From GCA-2862585 sp965277895 (lineage in GTDB: Bacteria; Bacteroidota; Bacteroidia; Flavobacteriales; UBA7312): a stretch of DNA of 64,000 nt. Under the pieces are notes generated by a model. It made no database searches, had not been told where the DNA came from, and worked only from the letters and a program-made list of their open reading frames with translations. How positions within the stretch are numbered: position 1 is the stretch's first letter; each line of letters begins with the position of its first letter. The translations under genes and the position numbers were made by a program. Of the stretch, positions 1 through 8,495 are shown piece after piece. Location of the stretch: NCBI GenBank assembly GCA_965277895.1, contig CBDIDR010000001.1:62001-126000 (forward strand). Reading direction: 5' to 3'.

Positions 1-571
1 CTCCTTCAATTCCAACCGACTTGGAGTGTTGTTTGTGATAGCCTATGGTTCGACTTGCAATTTCTTGGAAAGGTTGTTGTCTGTTATTAAGCTGAATATA
101 TCTGAAGCCTCCTTTGTATCGTCCTTCTTTGAAAATTGGAAAACGTTTTAGAGACTTTAGCTCATTGTAGTTAACCTTCCTTTTAATCAGAGCATACCGC
201 TTCTTTTGTATCCAACTTTTTCTGAGATGGGAAGAATATTCAGCGACTGTTTTATCCTTAAAAAGAGTCGAAAGGCAAAATGCTAAATCATTTATATTAT
301 CATCAAAAAGTTCTTTATCAACTTGTTTTGCATCCCATCGAATTTCATACTCAGGAATAGATGTTGCTAACAGGGATAAATCATCTGAATAAATATTTCC
401 TCTAGATGCATCAACATTTATTGTACGTGTAACATTATACTTATCGGTATTCCACAAATGGGATTCAAAAAACTGTGTGTATAAGGGTTGAATTATTATG
501 GCAAGTGCCAATAAAATCATAAAAAGATATATAGCAACTGCTCTCCTTTTTATGTTTTTAGGATGATTCAT
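1..571 (-). CDS. ftsI: FtsI/PBP3-type peptidoglycan transpeptidase, N-terminal part only
   Basis: This is the first ~190 residues of a septal transpeptidase that runs off the left edge. A short basic N-terminus is followed by one membrane segment (about residues 11-30, AVAIYLFMILLALAIIIQPLY) and then the start of the periplasmic dimerisation domain, with the family's DASRGNIY-type motif near residue 55. The catalytic domain is outside the window. The ATG at 571 overlaps the stop of the upstream ftsL-like gene by one base, indicating translational coupling. Identity rests on this architecture and on the mraZ-rsmH-ftsL order; the family assignment is firm, the exact paralogue (FtsI versus another class B PBP) is inferred from position. 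Confidence 0.88.
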   Translation of the reverse strand, partial: MNHPKNIKRRAVAIYLFMILLALAIIIQPLYTQFFESHLWNTDKYNVTRTINVDASRGNIYSDDLSLLATSIPEYEIRWDAKQVDKELFDDNINDLAFCLSTLFKDKTVAEYSSHLRKSWIQKKRYALIKRKVNYNELKSLKRFPIFKEGRYKGGFRYIQLNNRQQPFQEIASRTIGYHKQHSKSVGIEG

Positions 572-915
572 TAGTTAGCACGGATTATGAATGGTTGCTG
601 ATTACTTTTCACTAACCCATGGTCAGCCACTAATGTTTGTACTTCTGTCTGTTTGCTTTGATACATAAGCAAAGACTTGGTGGTGATGTACTCCGAGCGC
701 AAATCTTTTAGCTCTCTTTCTAAAGAAGAAATAGCTCTAATACTACTTTCTGCTCTGTAGGAATTATTGATATAAAACACTAGCAATAAGCAGATGTAAA
801 GTGAAAATGGAAGTAATTCGAACAGTCCTTTTTCCAATATTTTCCCACTCATTACATCAGAGATATTAGTCTGAAATCCTTTTTTAGGTCGATATGTTTG
901 TTTTAAATCTTTCAC
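571..915 (-). CDS. ftsL: FtsL-like cell division protein
   Basis: A 114-residue bitopic membrane protein: cytoplasmic N-terminus of about 33 residues, one membrane segment near residues 34-50 (LLPFSLYICLLLVFYI), then a periplasmic heptad-like stretch (about 55-90) typical of FtsL coiled coils. FtsL recruits and activates the FtsW/FtsI septal synthase. The start is GTG at 915, overlapping the TGA of rsmH in a GTGA arrangement; an ATG 21 codons later is possible but would lose this coupling. Sequence conservation in FtsL is poor, so the call rests on size, topology and its position between rsmH and ftsI. Confidence 0.82.
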   Translation of the reverse strand: MKDLKQTYRPKKGFQTNISDVMSGKILEKGLFELLPFSLYICLLLVFYINNSYRAESSIRAISSLERELKDLRSEYITTKSLLMYQSKQTEVQTLVADHGLVKSNQQPFIIRAN

Positions 916-1811
916 GCTAACTTTTCACTTACTCTTAGTTTTGCACTTCTAGATCTTGGGTTACTTTCCAATTCTTCTTCTGAAGCAGTAATTGGTTTTT
1001 TAGAAATCGCTTTTAAAATCACCTTAGGGACACCGTAAAAATCTTTCTCTATTTCCCCTTTGAAATTACCTGACTTGATTAGGTTCTTTACTAATCTATC
1101 CTCCAAAGAATGGTAGGAAATCACAGAAAGTCGTCCACCTTCTTTCAGGAGGTCAACAGATTGTAATAGCATCTCTTTCAATGCTTTTAGTTCGTCATTT
1201 ACTTCAATTCGAATAGCCTGAAATAATTGAGCCAATATCTTGTTACTCTTGTGTGGTGGGACGTGTTTTTTGACAGCCTCCTTGAGGTCTTCTGTTGTCA
1301 CAATCTCTCTGTTTTCTCGAGAAGATAGGATAGATTTTGCAAGTGAATATGCATTTTTAAGCTCTCCATATTCTCTAAATATTCGACACAAATCATCTAG
1401 CTCGTATTCGTTCACCACTTGCTTTGCCGATAAATCTTGAGTAGTATTCATTCGCATATCTAACTCACCTTCCTCGCGAATAGAAAAACCTCTTTCAGCA
1501 GTATCAAATTGGTAGGATGAAACACCTAAGTCCGCTAGAATTCCATCTACTTTGAGAACCCCTTCGAGCCTCAAAAACTTTTGCATAAATCGAAAGTTCT
1601 GATTGATAAGAACAAATCGATTATCATCAATTGAATTCTTTTGTGCGTCAGTATCTTGATCGAAAGCAAAGAGTGTGCCTTTATCTAGTTTTTCTAAAAT
1701 AGATTTTGAATGTCCACCACCACCAAAAGTGACGTCAACATAAGTTCCGTTGGGGTCAATACGAAGGCCAGCAATTGATTCTTTTAATAATACTGCCTCG
1801 TGATATCCCAT
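912..1811 (-). CDS. rsmH: 16S rRNA (cytosine(1402)-N(4))-methyltransferase RsmH
   Basis: RsmH (MraW) methylates N4 of C1402 in 16S rRNA using S-adenosylmethionine. The 299-residue length is normal. The SAM-binding glycine motif (VDVTFGGGGH) lies at residues 25-34, followed by the conserved DLGVSSYQFD block near residue 92 and the C-terminal SYHSLEDRLVK motif that marks this family. The ATG at 1811 overlaps the last base of the mraZ stop, and the 3' end overlaps the ftsL-like start, so mraZ-rsmH-ftsL-ftsI is one tightly coupled unit. No missing motif was seen. Confidence 0.97.
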   Translation of the reverse strand: MGYHEAVLLKESIAGLRIDPNGTYVDVTFGGGGHSKSILEKLDKGTLFAFDQDTDAQKNSIDDNRFVLINQNFRFMQKFLRLEGVLKVDGILADLGVSSYQFDTAERGFSIREEGELDMRMNTTQDLSAKQVVNEYELDDLCRIFREYGELKNAYSLAKSILSSRENREIVTTEDLKEAVKKHVPPHKSNKILAQLFQAIRIEVNDELKALKEMLLQSVDLLKEGGRLSVISYHSLEDRLVKNLIKSGNFKGEIEKDFYGVPKVILKAISKKPITASEEELESNPRSRSAKLRVSEKLA

Positions 1812-2272
1812 TAGTCTTCGTTTTGAATTGAACCCATTACCTCTTCTGCTAAGTCTGCGAAATCCGTAGTAGCTTCTTTGAGAACTTGCTCGTATTGATC
1901 TTTATCCCATATTTCTATCATGTTAAGCGAGCATGAAAGGACAATATTTTTTGAAATCGAAGCGAAGGAAATGAGGTCTTTAGGCACCTGTAATCGTGAA
2001 TTAGAATCGACTTCTAGCATTTTCACTCCGGCTGTAAACAATCTGATGAAATCGTTATTTTTCTTTACGAAGCGATTTAGTTTATTCACTTCTCCCATAA
2101 GAACATTCCATTCACCTAAAGGATGAATTTCCAAGCAGCTACTAAATACAGAACGCTTCAATACGAACCCCTCAGCAATGACAGGTGCCAATTGCTTTTT
2201 CAATACTGAAGGAAGCATTAATCTGCCCTTAGCATCAATCTTACATTCATATGTTCCTACTAAATTTATCAT
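1811..2272 (-). CDS. mraZ: Transcriptional regulator MraZ
   Basis: MraZ is a DNA-binding repressor of its own cell-division cluster, built from two SpoVT/AbrB-like halves; here these fall at about residues 5-50 (GTYECKIDAKGRLMLPS) and 80-125 (EVDSNSRLQVPKDL). The ATG at 2272 gives 153 residues, the usual length. The open frame extends 18 codons upstream with a non-ATG start, but that stretch is not MraZ-like and would cover the promoter. Three 10-bp-spaced repeats upstream (2313-2339) match the type of operator MraZ proteins bind, so autoregulation is likely. Confidence 0.95.
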   Translation of the reverse strand: MINLVGTYECKIDAKGRLMLPSVLKKQLAPVIAEGFVLKRSVFSSCLEIHPLGEWNVLMGEVNKLNRFVKKNNDFIRLFTAGVKMLEVDSNSRLQVPKDLISFASISKNIVLSCSLNMIEIWDKDQYEQVLKEATTDFADLAEEVMGSIQNED

Positions 2273-2292
2273 CAGTTTTTGGATACAAGTTG

Positions 2293-2300
2293 TAAATATA
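2293..2300 (-). promoter_or_regulatory. Probable -7 box of the mraZ promoter
   Basis: On the minus strand this reads TATATTTA, one mismatch from the Bacteroidota -7 consensus TAnnTTTG, 20 nt before the mraZ ATG. The MraZ-type repeats lie just upstream, over the expected -33 region, which fits repression by occlusion. Confidence 0.45.
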
Positions 2301-2312
2301 TATAATTTTACT

Positions 2313-2339
2313 CCACTTTTTACCACTTTTTACCACATT
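2313..2339 (-). promoter_or_regulatory. MraZ operator: three 10-bp-spaced repeats
   Basis: On the minus strand the sequence shows AATGTGG, AAAGTGG and AAAGTGG, each followed by a 3-nt spacer (TAA, TAA, AGT), so the repeats recur exactly every 10 bp (plus-strand CCACATT at 2333, CCACTTT at 2323 and 2313). MraZ of Mollicutes is known to bind AAAGTG(T/G)N3 repeats and E. coli MraZ binds three TGGGN repeats at the same 10-bp period. The position just upstream of mraZ supports an autoregulatory operator. Binding itself is inferred. Confidence 0.75.
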
Positions 2340-2410
2340 GTTGATAACATTTCACATATTTTCCCTAAAAGCGATTCTATCGCTTAAATTTAGACATGTG
2401 ATTAGCGTCT

Positions 2411-2428
2411 TATTTTTGTGTATTTTTG
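2411..2428 (+). promoter_or_regulatory. Two tandem -7 boxes before the hydrolase gene
   Basis: TATTTTTG occurs at 2411-2418 and again at 2421-2428, both exact fits to TAnnTTTG. The ATG at 2436 follows the second box by 7 nt, so transcription from the second would give an almost leaderless message and from the first a leader of roughly 14 nt. Confidence 0.55.
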
Positions 2429-2435
2429 CGTTCTA

Positions 2436-3233
2436 ATGATTGAGGACTTTGAAATAATAAAGGAGAATGGCTATGAGTACATCGAAGTTGGTGAAGGACC
2501 AACTATTGTATTGCTACATGGCCTGATGGGTGGGCTTGAAAATTTTGAGAGTATCATACCGGGATTAGTGGACTCTGGCTACAGAGTTATAGGTCCTATT
2601 TTCCCTTTATTTGAAAAGCCTTTGCTAAAGACAAACATCAAAAACTTTAAGCTTTTTCTTCACGATTTTCTGACCTTCAAAAAAGTCGACAAAGTCACAT
2701 TACTCGGGAACTCATTAGGCGGTCATATTGCTTTGGTATTTGCTAAAGATTTTCCTGAATTAGTACAATCTTTGGTATTAACCGGTAGCTCTGGACTTTA
2801 TGAAAACTCTATGGGTGACACCTTTCCAAGACGAGGCGATTATAATTACATAAAAACTAAAACTGAAGAGGTTTTTTATGACCCTAAAATGGCAACTAAA
2901 AAACTAGTTGACAACGTCTTTGAAATAGCCAACAATCGCAACTCTGTTGTTCGTTTACTTGCAATGGCGAAATCTGCGATACGCCACAATATGAGTAAGG
3001 ATATACCACATCTAGATTTTCCAGTATGTTTGATTTGGGGTAAACAAGATGGCGTGACGCCACCACATGTAGCTGAAGAGTTCCACGAACTATTCAGTCG
3101 TTCTGATTTATTTTGGATTGATAAATGTGGACATTCACCAATGTGGGAACACCCAGAACAGTTTTTAGATATTCTTGTTAAATGGCTTGAAAAAAACATA
3201 AAAGCAGTAAACGATGCAAGTCAAATATGCTGA
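2436..3233 (+). CDS. Alpha/beta-fold hydrolase
   Basis: A 265-residue cytoplasmic alpha/beta hydrolase. The oxyanion-loop motif LLHGLMGG is near residue 26, the nucleophile elbow LGNSLGGH near residue 93, the acid in GKQDGVTP near residue 206, and the catalytic histidine in CGHSP near residue 235. The substrate cannot be read from the sequence. ATG 2436 is chosen over the upstream in-frame GTG at 2418 because two -7 promoter boxes overlap or follow that GTG. The 3' end overlaps engB by 20 bases, so the two are probably co-transcribed, an arrangement known next to yihA/engB in other Bacteroidota. Confidence 0.85.
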   Translation: MIEDFEIIKENGYEYIEVGEGPTIVLLHGLMGGLENFESIIPGLVDSGYRVIGPIFPLFEKPLLKTNIKNFKLFLHDFLTFKKVDKVTLLGNSLGGHIALVFAKDFPELVQSLVLTGSSGLYENSMGDTFPRRGDYNYIKTKTEEVFYDPKMATKKLVDNVFEIANNRNSVVRLLAMAKSAIRHNMSKDIPHLDFPVCLIWGKQDGVTPPHVAEEFHELFSRSDLFWIDKCGHSPMWEHPEQFLDILVKWLEKNIKAVNDASQIC

Positions 3234-3813
3234 GTTTATTATCAGTAACACTGATATAAAAAAATGCCCCGCCCCAAATTTACCTGAATACGCTTTTATT
3301 GGTCGTTCCAACGTTGGTAAATCCTCATTAATAAATATGCTTACTGAGCGAAAAAGTTTAGCTAAAGTTTCTGGAAGACCTGGCAAAACACAGCTCATTA
3401 ATCACTTCCTCATTAATAAGAATTGGTATCTAGTTGACTTGCCAGGCTATGGTTATGCAGGCGTGTCAAAAACTAAGCGACTTGAGTTTTCTCAATTCAT
3501 CAAAAAATACCTTTTAAAACGAGAAAACTTAATGTGCTTGTGCGTCTTGCTAGACTCTCGATTAAAACCACAGGCTATTGATATTGAATTTATGCAATGG
3601 CTAGGAGAAAATAACATCCCATTTGTTATTTGTTTCACTAAACAAGACAAGCTCTCCAAGACGGAAAGTGCTAGGAATTTAGCTCACTACAAAAAAGAAA
3701 TGCTAAAGAGCTGGGAAGAGTTACCTACTATATTTTTAAGCTCTTCGGTGAACAAGAAGGGGAAAGATGAACTGCTAGAATTTGTAGAAAAAACGAACGC
3801 CTTATTTCAATAA
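3214..3813 (+). CDS. engB: Ribosome biogenesis GTPase EngB (YihA/YsxC)
   Basis: EngB is a small essential GTPase for 50S subunit assembly. All G motifs are visible: G1 GRSNVGKSS at residues 30-38, G3 DLPGYG at 75-80, and G4 TKQD at 142-145, with SSS near residue 178 as G5. The length of 199 residues is standard. The ATG at 3214 lies inside the end of the preceding hydrolase gene, so translation is probably coupled. Its 3' end overlaps gldC, which is convergent, by 12 bases. No anomalies were seen. Confidence 0.96.
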   Translation: MQVKYAEFIISNTDIKKCPAPNLPEYAFIGRSNVGKSSLINMLTERKSLAKVSGRPGKTQLINHFLINKNWYLVDLPGYGYAGVSKTKRLEFSQFIKKYLLKRENLMCLCVLLDSRLKPQAIDIEFMQWLGENNIPFVICFTKQDKLSKTESARNLAHYKKEMLKSWEELPTIFLSSSVNKKGKDELLEFVEKTNALFQ

Positions 3814-4128
3814 CTTTTCAGCAAAATGATGGCAAAAGTCGCGCATATCTGCCGCCATTTTGTCCTCAGAAGTTGCTCTCTCTAAAGTGTCTGCCATTGA
3901 CACTAGAGTTTGATGAAAAAAATGTTTCATTTCATCGGTTCTCATTTCTTTAGTCCAAAGGTCTATTCGTAAAGTTTCTTTTGATTTTGTATCCCAAAAT
4001 GAAAGAAAAGCAGCCTTGCATTCCGAAAGCTCTTGTCCTCCATCACTTGCTTCCCACTGCAGTCGCTCAGGAATATTATTGCTATCTAAATCAATATTGA
4101 TTTTTATTTCTGATTGTTTTTTTGTCAT
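3802..4128 (-). CDS. gldC: Gliding motility protein GldC
   Basis: A 108-residue soluble protein matching GldC: N-terminal KQSEIKINIDLD strand, the WEASDGG motif near residue 25, the LSFWD stretch and a helical C-terminus (FFHQTLVSMADTLERA). GldC is needed for full gliding in Flavobacterium; its biochemical role is unknown. The ATG overlaps the gldB stop (ATGA), so gldB-gldC form one operon. The presence of gldB and gldC points to T9SS/gliding machinery, although gliding itself cannot be concluded. Confidence 0.93.
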   Translation of the reverse strand: MTKKQSEIKINIDLDSNNIPERLQWEASDGGQELSECKAAFLSFWDTKSKETLRIDLWTKEMRTDEMKHFFHQTLVSMADTLERATSEDKMAADMRDFCHHFAEKLLK

Positions 4129-5099
4129 CTTGGTTTATACTTTGATTCGTTTAAAATATACTGAGCATCATGTAATTGAAATAAGTCTCTAGTGCTAACA
4201 TTAGGGTTATTACTCATAAATTCTTCTACAATATTCCACCCTACCCATACAGCAACTTGCCCAGGCGATTCTAGAGGCATCCCCTTAGAATAAGGAGCTG
4301 GCTTTATATATTTATTGATTAAGAATTGATCTGTGCTATATAGCAAGCCTTCCTCAATGAGAAACTTCCAAATTGAAAACTCACTATTTTCACACCAATC
4401 TAATTGCTCTTGTGTATACCCCATAATAATGTGTTTCGGAGTACCTTTCATGAATTGGCTTAATGCATATTTCAGCTTCCCATAATGAATCATCTGTGAT
4501 AAAAAGTCAGTGTGTAGCACGGGAAATTCCGATTCAAGCCAACCGTCAACAGATAGAGCTACCATATGACTAGGCTGAAAACGGTCATGCATGTATAGCG
4601 GAAATTTTTGACTTAGTTTTTTATAATAATCAGCATCCTTTCCTAAAAACATTTCCAACCCTATACCAAGAACACTGTCAGTGGCAATCGCTACATAATT
4701 AAAGCCACCAAAGAATGTAATTATTTTTGGCACTACTCGCGATGGAAAAGATTGATTGTAATGGTAAAAAGCCTCAGAAAACTCCTTTTCGTAAGTCGAA
4801 AAATCTGCAAACTGCTCGCTTAATTGCTGATAGGGTTTTTGAAAATCTTCTTCTTGCTGAAAGGCTAAAAGTGAGTCTTGAAAATACGCCTCTGGTAAAG
4901 AGATAACTTCTTGTGAATACAAGTCCCAAAAGTATCCGTATTGCTGAGAATAATCCTGAAAAGAAGCATTTTGCACATCCGTAAGGTATAAGCTATCTAA
5001 ACGTAAAACATCTAAATCATAGTAAGAATGTCTTTGGTTGTTGCATGAAAATTGAACAACTACCAAGAAAAAACACAAACTTAATCCTAACTTTTTCAT
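4125..5099 (-). CDS. gldB: Gliding motility lipoprotein GldB
   Basis: A 324-residue lipoprotein: a lipobox ends at Cys19 (FFLVVVQFSC), followed by a soluble domain of the GldB family. Recognisable family stretches are GGFNYVAIATDSVLGIGLEMFLG near the middle and GMPLESPGQVAVWVGWNIVEEFM near the C-terminus. GldB is essential for gliding in Flavobacterium and resembles zinc-peptidase folds without a proven activity. It is upstream of, and overlaps, gldC. The gene is divergent from nadE with about 35 bp between starts; a TAATTTTA sequence at 5103-5110 on the minus strand could be a weak -7 box. Confidence 0.92.
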   Translation of the reverse strand: MKKLGLSLCFFLVVVQFSCNNQRHSYYDLDVLRLDSLYLTDVQNASFQDYSQQYGYFWDLYSQEVISLPEAYFQDSLLAFQQEEDFQKPYQQLSEQFADFSTYEKEFSEAFYHYNQSFPSRVVPKIITFFGGFNYVAIATDSVLGIGLEMFLGKDADYYKKLSQKFPLYMHDRFQPSHMVALSVDGWLESEFPVLHTDFLSQMIHYGKLKYALSQFMKGTPKHIIMGYTQEQLDWCENSEFSIWKFLIEEGLLYSTDQFLINKYIKPAPYSKGMPLESPGQVAVWVGWNIVEEFMSNNPNVSTRDLFQLHDAQYILNESKYKPR

Positions 5100-5119
5100 G
5101 CTGTAAAATTACGATTTAT

Positions 5120-5127
5120 TAACTTTG
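5120..5127 (+). promoter_or_regulatory. -7 promoter box of nadE
   Basis: TAACTTTG is an exact fit to the Bacteroidota TAnnTTTG box and ends 7 nt before the nadE ATG, implying a leader of only a few nucleotides. Confidence 0.7.
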
Positions 5128-5134
5128 CGAGACT

Positions 5135-5917
5135 ATGCGAACAAAAGAATGTGCACAATACATTTGCGATTGGCTATCAACTTATCTTAACAATTCTAAA
5201 TCCAAAGGATTTGTCATTGGTGTTTCTGGTGGAATTGACTCAGCCGTAACTTCAACTTTAGCTGCAAAAACAGGTGTTCCAGTTTTATGTTTGGAGATGC
5301 CTATACACCAACAAAAAGAACAAGTGTCAAGAGCTAATGAACATATCAAATGGTTGAAATCTAATTATCACAATGTCCGTTCGGCTTGTGTAGATTTAAG
5401 TAGTATTTACGACCAATTTGTGGACACCGTTACTGAAGATTCTAGTGAAGAAAACCATGTGATTTCACTAGTTAATTCTCGTGCTAGGCTTAGAATGACT
5501 ACCCTTTATTATTATGCTCAACTACATTCTTATTTAGTAGTAGGTACTGGTAACAAAGTAGAGGATTTTGGCATTGGATTTTACACTAAATACGGCGATG
5601 GTGGTGTAGATATTAGTCCAATTGCAGATTTACTCAAAAGCGAAGTATTTGCACTGGGTGAATCTCTTGGAGTAATTGAAGACATCTTAACTGCCGCACC
5701 TACTGACGGACTTTGGAATGACAACCGTAGTGATGAGGATCAAATTGGTGCAACTTACGCCGAATTAGAATGGGCGATGTCTTATGACGGTCCTCATTCC
5801 GAGTTGAACGGTAGACAACAAAAAGTGGTAGAAATATATACTCGATTAAACTCTGCTAACACCCACAAAATGATACCAATTCCCGTCTGTGAAATTCCAA
5901 ATGAGTTAAAATTATAG
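5135..5917 (+). CDS. nadE: Ammonia-dependent NAD+ synthetase
   Basis: NadE converts nicotinic acid adenine dinucleotide to NAD+ using ATP and ammonia. The PP-loop motif SGGIDSAV is at residues 31-38; GTGNKVEDFGIGFYTKYGDGG near residue 136 and PTDGLW near residue 189 are the expected active-site stretches. At 260 residues it lacks the glutaminase domain of the longer form, so it must use ammonia. The start is fixed by a TAnnTTTG promoter box 7 nt upstream. It is divergent from gldB, with the DUF5686 gene 31 bp downstream on the same strand. Confidence 0.95.
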   Translation: MRTKECAQYICDWLSTYLNNSKSKGFVIGVSGGIDSAVTSTLAAKTGVPVLCLEMPIHQQKEQVSRANEHIKWLKSNYHNVRSACVDLSSIYDQFVDTVTEDSSEENHVISLVNSRARLRMTTLYYYAQLHSYLVVGTGNKVEDFGIGFYTKYGDGGVDISPIADLLKSEVFALGESLGVIEDILTAAPTDGLWNDNRSDEDQIGATYAELEWAMSYDGPHSELNGRQQKVVEIYTRLNSANTHKMIPIPVCEIPNELKL

Positions 5918-5948
5918 TACATTCGTTGCTGTAATTATAGCCCGTTGA

Positions 5949-8495
5949 ATGAAAAAAAACAGTCTTCTTTTTTTAGTTTTATTTTCTATTGTTTTTCATT
6001 ATTGTGAGGCACAATCTACTAAGATAAAAGGTAAAATTGTCAATGAGAGTAATGAGCCAATGCCTTTTGTCAATATTAAATTCAGAAACTCAAATGTTGG
6101 AACCGTTACCGATTTTGATGGAAAATATTCTCTAGAAACAAAATGGGCTACAGACGTTTTGGAGGCCTCTTTTTTGGGTTACACTACAGCTTCAAAAAGC
6201 GTTTTAAAAAATAAATCTCAAACCATAAACTTTCAACTGCAATCCTCATCAGTAAAACTAGCAGCTGTAAACATTGTTGAGAAAAAAAAGGTCAAGTACA
6301 AAAACAAGGGAAACCCTGCAGTTGACTTAGCTCGAAAAGTCATAAAAAACAAAGATGCTAATCAAAAACATTCACTAGACTTTTATGAATTCGACAAATA
6401 CGAAAAAGTAGAATTTGACCTAAATAATTTTTCAGAGAAAATAGCGGACAAAAAAATCATGAAGAATTTTCAATTCGTATTTGAAAATTATGTGGACACT
6501 TCTGAAGTCAATGGCAAGCCCTTCATTCCGTTTTTTATACGAGAAAATTCATCAAAAGTATTTTACAGAAAAAGTCCTGAGACCAAAAAAGAATATTTGT
6601 ATGGTACCAAAATGAGTGGTAACCTCAACAGAATGGATAATGATGGTATTGGTCACTTTATGCAAAAGCTATATTCTGAGGTTGATATTTACCAAAATCA
6701 AATTGAACTCTTTGGTAATCAATTTCCTAGTCCAATCAATGATATCGGGCCTAATATCTATAAGTACTTTATAATAGACACACTAGATGTTGAAGGCATT
6801 TCATGTATCAATTTAGGGTTTTCCCCTCGCTCCAAATCTGACTTTGCTTTTAGCGGTAATTTATTTGTCGTGAATGATAGCACATTTGCTGTTAGAAAAG
6901 TGGAAATGGGAATAAATAAAAATATCAATCTAAATTTTGTAAACGACCTAAAAATCGAACAGAGTTTTACTAAAGTCAGTGATAAATTATGGATGCAAAA
7001 AACAAACAACCTCTTCATTGACTACAGTTTTAGCGAAAAACAAACGGGTATTGTCGGTAAAAAAAGCACTTCTTATAAAGGCTTCGTCGTCAATAAAGAA
7101 CGTGCAGATTCTATCTATAAAGCTAGAGGTGATGTGATAAAATCTAAGCAATATGCTAGTGCAGAATTCTGGCAGGAAAATAGACACGAGCAGCTTAATG
7201 AAAATGAGGAAGGCATTTATACGATGATTGATAGTATTCAGCGAACAAGAACATTTAAAATTCTTAATGAGGCCTCTTCAATACTTACTTCAGGTTGGAT
7301 TAATGGCGGTTGGTATGAATTGGGTACTGTTGCTACCTTTGTGAGCTGGAATAAAATTGAAGGCCTGAAATTGAGAATGGGCGGAAGAACAACAACACAG
7401 TTCAACCCAAAATATCAGATAAGCGGACACCTTGCTATGGGTTTAGGGGATTTGAGAATTAAATATTTATCTGGCTTTAATTATTCTTTTAATGACAACT
7501 TTTTGAACTACCCTCAACATCGAATTTATACCTCAATTTCAAGACTAACAATGTTCCCAGGTCAGTTTTCTGAAAGTTTAGATAACGATAATTTTCTTCA
7601 CTCGTTTAATAGTAGTGCATCAGATAAAATGATATTACACCATAAAATTCATTTTGACTACCTTAAAGAATATCAGTCTGGATTTTCGTTTAATATTCTC
7701 TTAAACAACAACCGTTTTAAACCTCTAGGGGCATTGACTTTTGTGGATGGAAATGGAATAATTGATAAGCATATCAATACTGACGAAATAGGCATGAAAG
7801 TCCGATATGCTCCAAAGCAACAATTTTACCAAACAAAAAATCAGAGAAGAATTATCAAAAATAAATACCCTATTGTAAGTATAAGCCATACTATCGGCTT
7901 TACTGGTTTATTTAATGGAGAGTATGATTTTTCAAAATCAAGTGTTGAATTAAGCAAACGTTCATATGTGCCGCTTTTAGGCTTTTCAGATATTGAAATT
8001 GAAGCAGGTAAGTTTTGGGGACAAGCCCCTTTTCCTATTTTACAAATTCCAATTGCAAACCAGTCCTTGGGCTATCAATTTAAATCATTCAACTTAATGA
8101 ACTATATGGAATTCATTAATGACGAATATTTAAGTTTACAATGGAATCATTTTTTCAAAGGAGCTATATTTAATAAACTGCCTCTCATTAAAAAGCTTAA
8201 AGTAAGAGAAGTGATTGGTTTAAAAGCCCTAGCGGGACGGCTTAGTGACGAAAACAACCCTAATGTACATCCTGAACTGTTGCAGTTTCCAACCAACAGT
8301 GAAGGTGAAAAAACAACACATTTGATGAGTAGCACACCTTATATTGAAGCAAGTATAGGCGTTACTAATATTTTCAAATTCCTTAGAGTTGACTTGATTA
8401 AGCGACTAACTTATCTCGAGGACAAGCACGATCTTAGTAGTACCTTTGGAGTAAGAGGTATGGGGATAAAATTCAGTGCTAAATTTGATTTTTAG
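5949..8495 (+). CDS. DUF5686 outer-membrane protein with carboxypeptidase-like N-terminal domain
   Basis: An 848-residue exported protein. A signal peptide (about residues 1-21, ending CEAQ) is followed by a carboxypeptidase regulatory-like (CarboxypepD_reg) domain at about 24-105 (IKGKIVNESNEPMPFVNIKF, GTVTDFDGKYSL), then the large DUF5686 region, whose C-terminal half has alternating aromatic strands and ends in Phe (FSAKFDF), as in outer-membrane beta barrels. The function is not known; members are common in Bacteroidota and resemble TonB-receptor plug-less barrels. It ends in a 4-base overlap with convergent korB. Possible co-transcription with nadE is inferred from a 31-bp gap. Confidence 0.85.
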   Translation: MKKNSLLFLVLFSIVFHYCEAQSTKIKGKIVNESNEPMPFVNIKFRNSNVGTVTDFDGKYSLETKWATDVLEASFLGYTTASKSVLKNKSQTINFQLQSSSVKLAAVNIVEKKKVKYKNKGNPAVDLARKVIKNKDANQKHSLDFYEFDKYEKVEFDLNNFSEKIADKKIMKNFQFVFENYVDTSEVNGKPFIPFFIRENSSKVFYRKSPETKKEYLYGTKMSGNLNRMDNDGIGHFMQKLYSEVDIYQNQIELFGNQFPSPINDIGPNIYKYFIIDTLDVEGISCINLGFSPRSKSDFAFSGNLFVVNDSTFAVRKVEMGINKNINLNFVNDLKIEQSFTKVSDKLWMQKTNNLFIDYSFSEKQTGIVGKKSTSYKGFVVNKERADSIYKARGDVIKSKQYASAEFWQENRHEQLNENEEGIYTMIDSIQRTRTFKILNEASSILTSGWINGGWYELGTVATFVSWNKIEGLKLRMGGRTTTQFNPKYQISGHLAMGLGDLRIKYLSGFNYSFNDNFLNYPQHRIYTSISRLTMFPGQFSESLDNDNFLHSFNSSASDKMILHHKIHFDYLKEYQSGFSFNILLNNNRFKPLGALTFVDGNGIIDKHINTDEIGMKVRYAPKQQFYQTKNQRRIIKNKYPIVSISHTIGFTGLFNGEYDFSKSSVELSKRSYVPLLGFSDIEIEAGKFWGQAPFPILQIPIANQSLGYQFKSFNLMNYMEFINDEYLSLQWNHFFKGAIFNKLPLIKKLKVREVIGLKALAGRLSDENNPNVHPELLQFPTNSEGEKTTHLMSSTPYIEASIGVTNIFKFLRVDLIKRLTYLEDKHDLSSTFGVRGMGIKFSAKFDF

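Noticed and set aside
2273..2326. A longer MraZ starting with MVKSGVKLYIFTT
   Set aside because: The added residues do not match MraZ and would be translated from a non-ATG codon over the promoter and operator.
2313..2339. Three short repeats as a CRISPR-like or other array
   Set aside because: Units of 7 bp with 3-bp spacers are far too short, and the position and sequence fit MraZ operator boxes.
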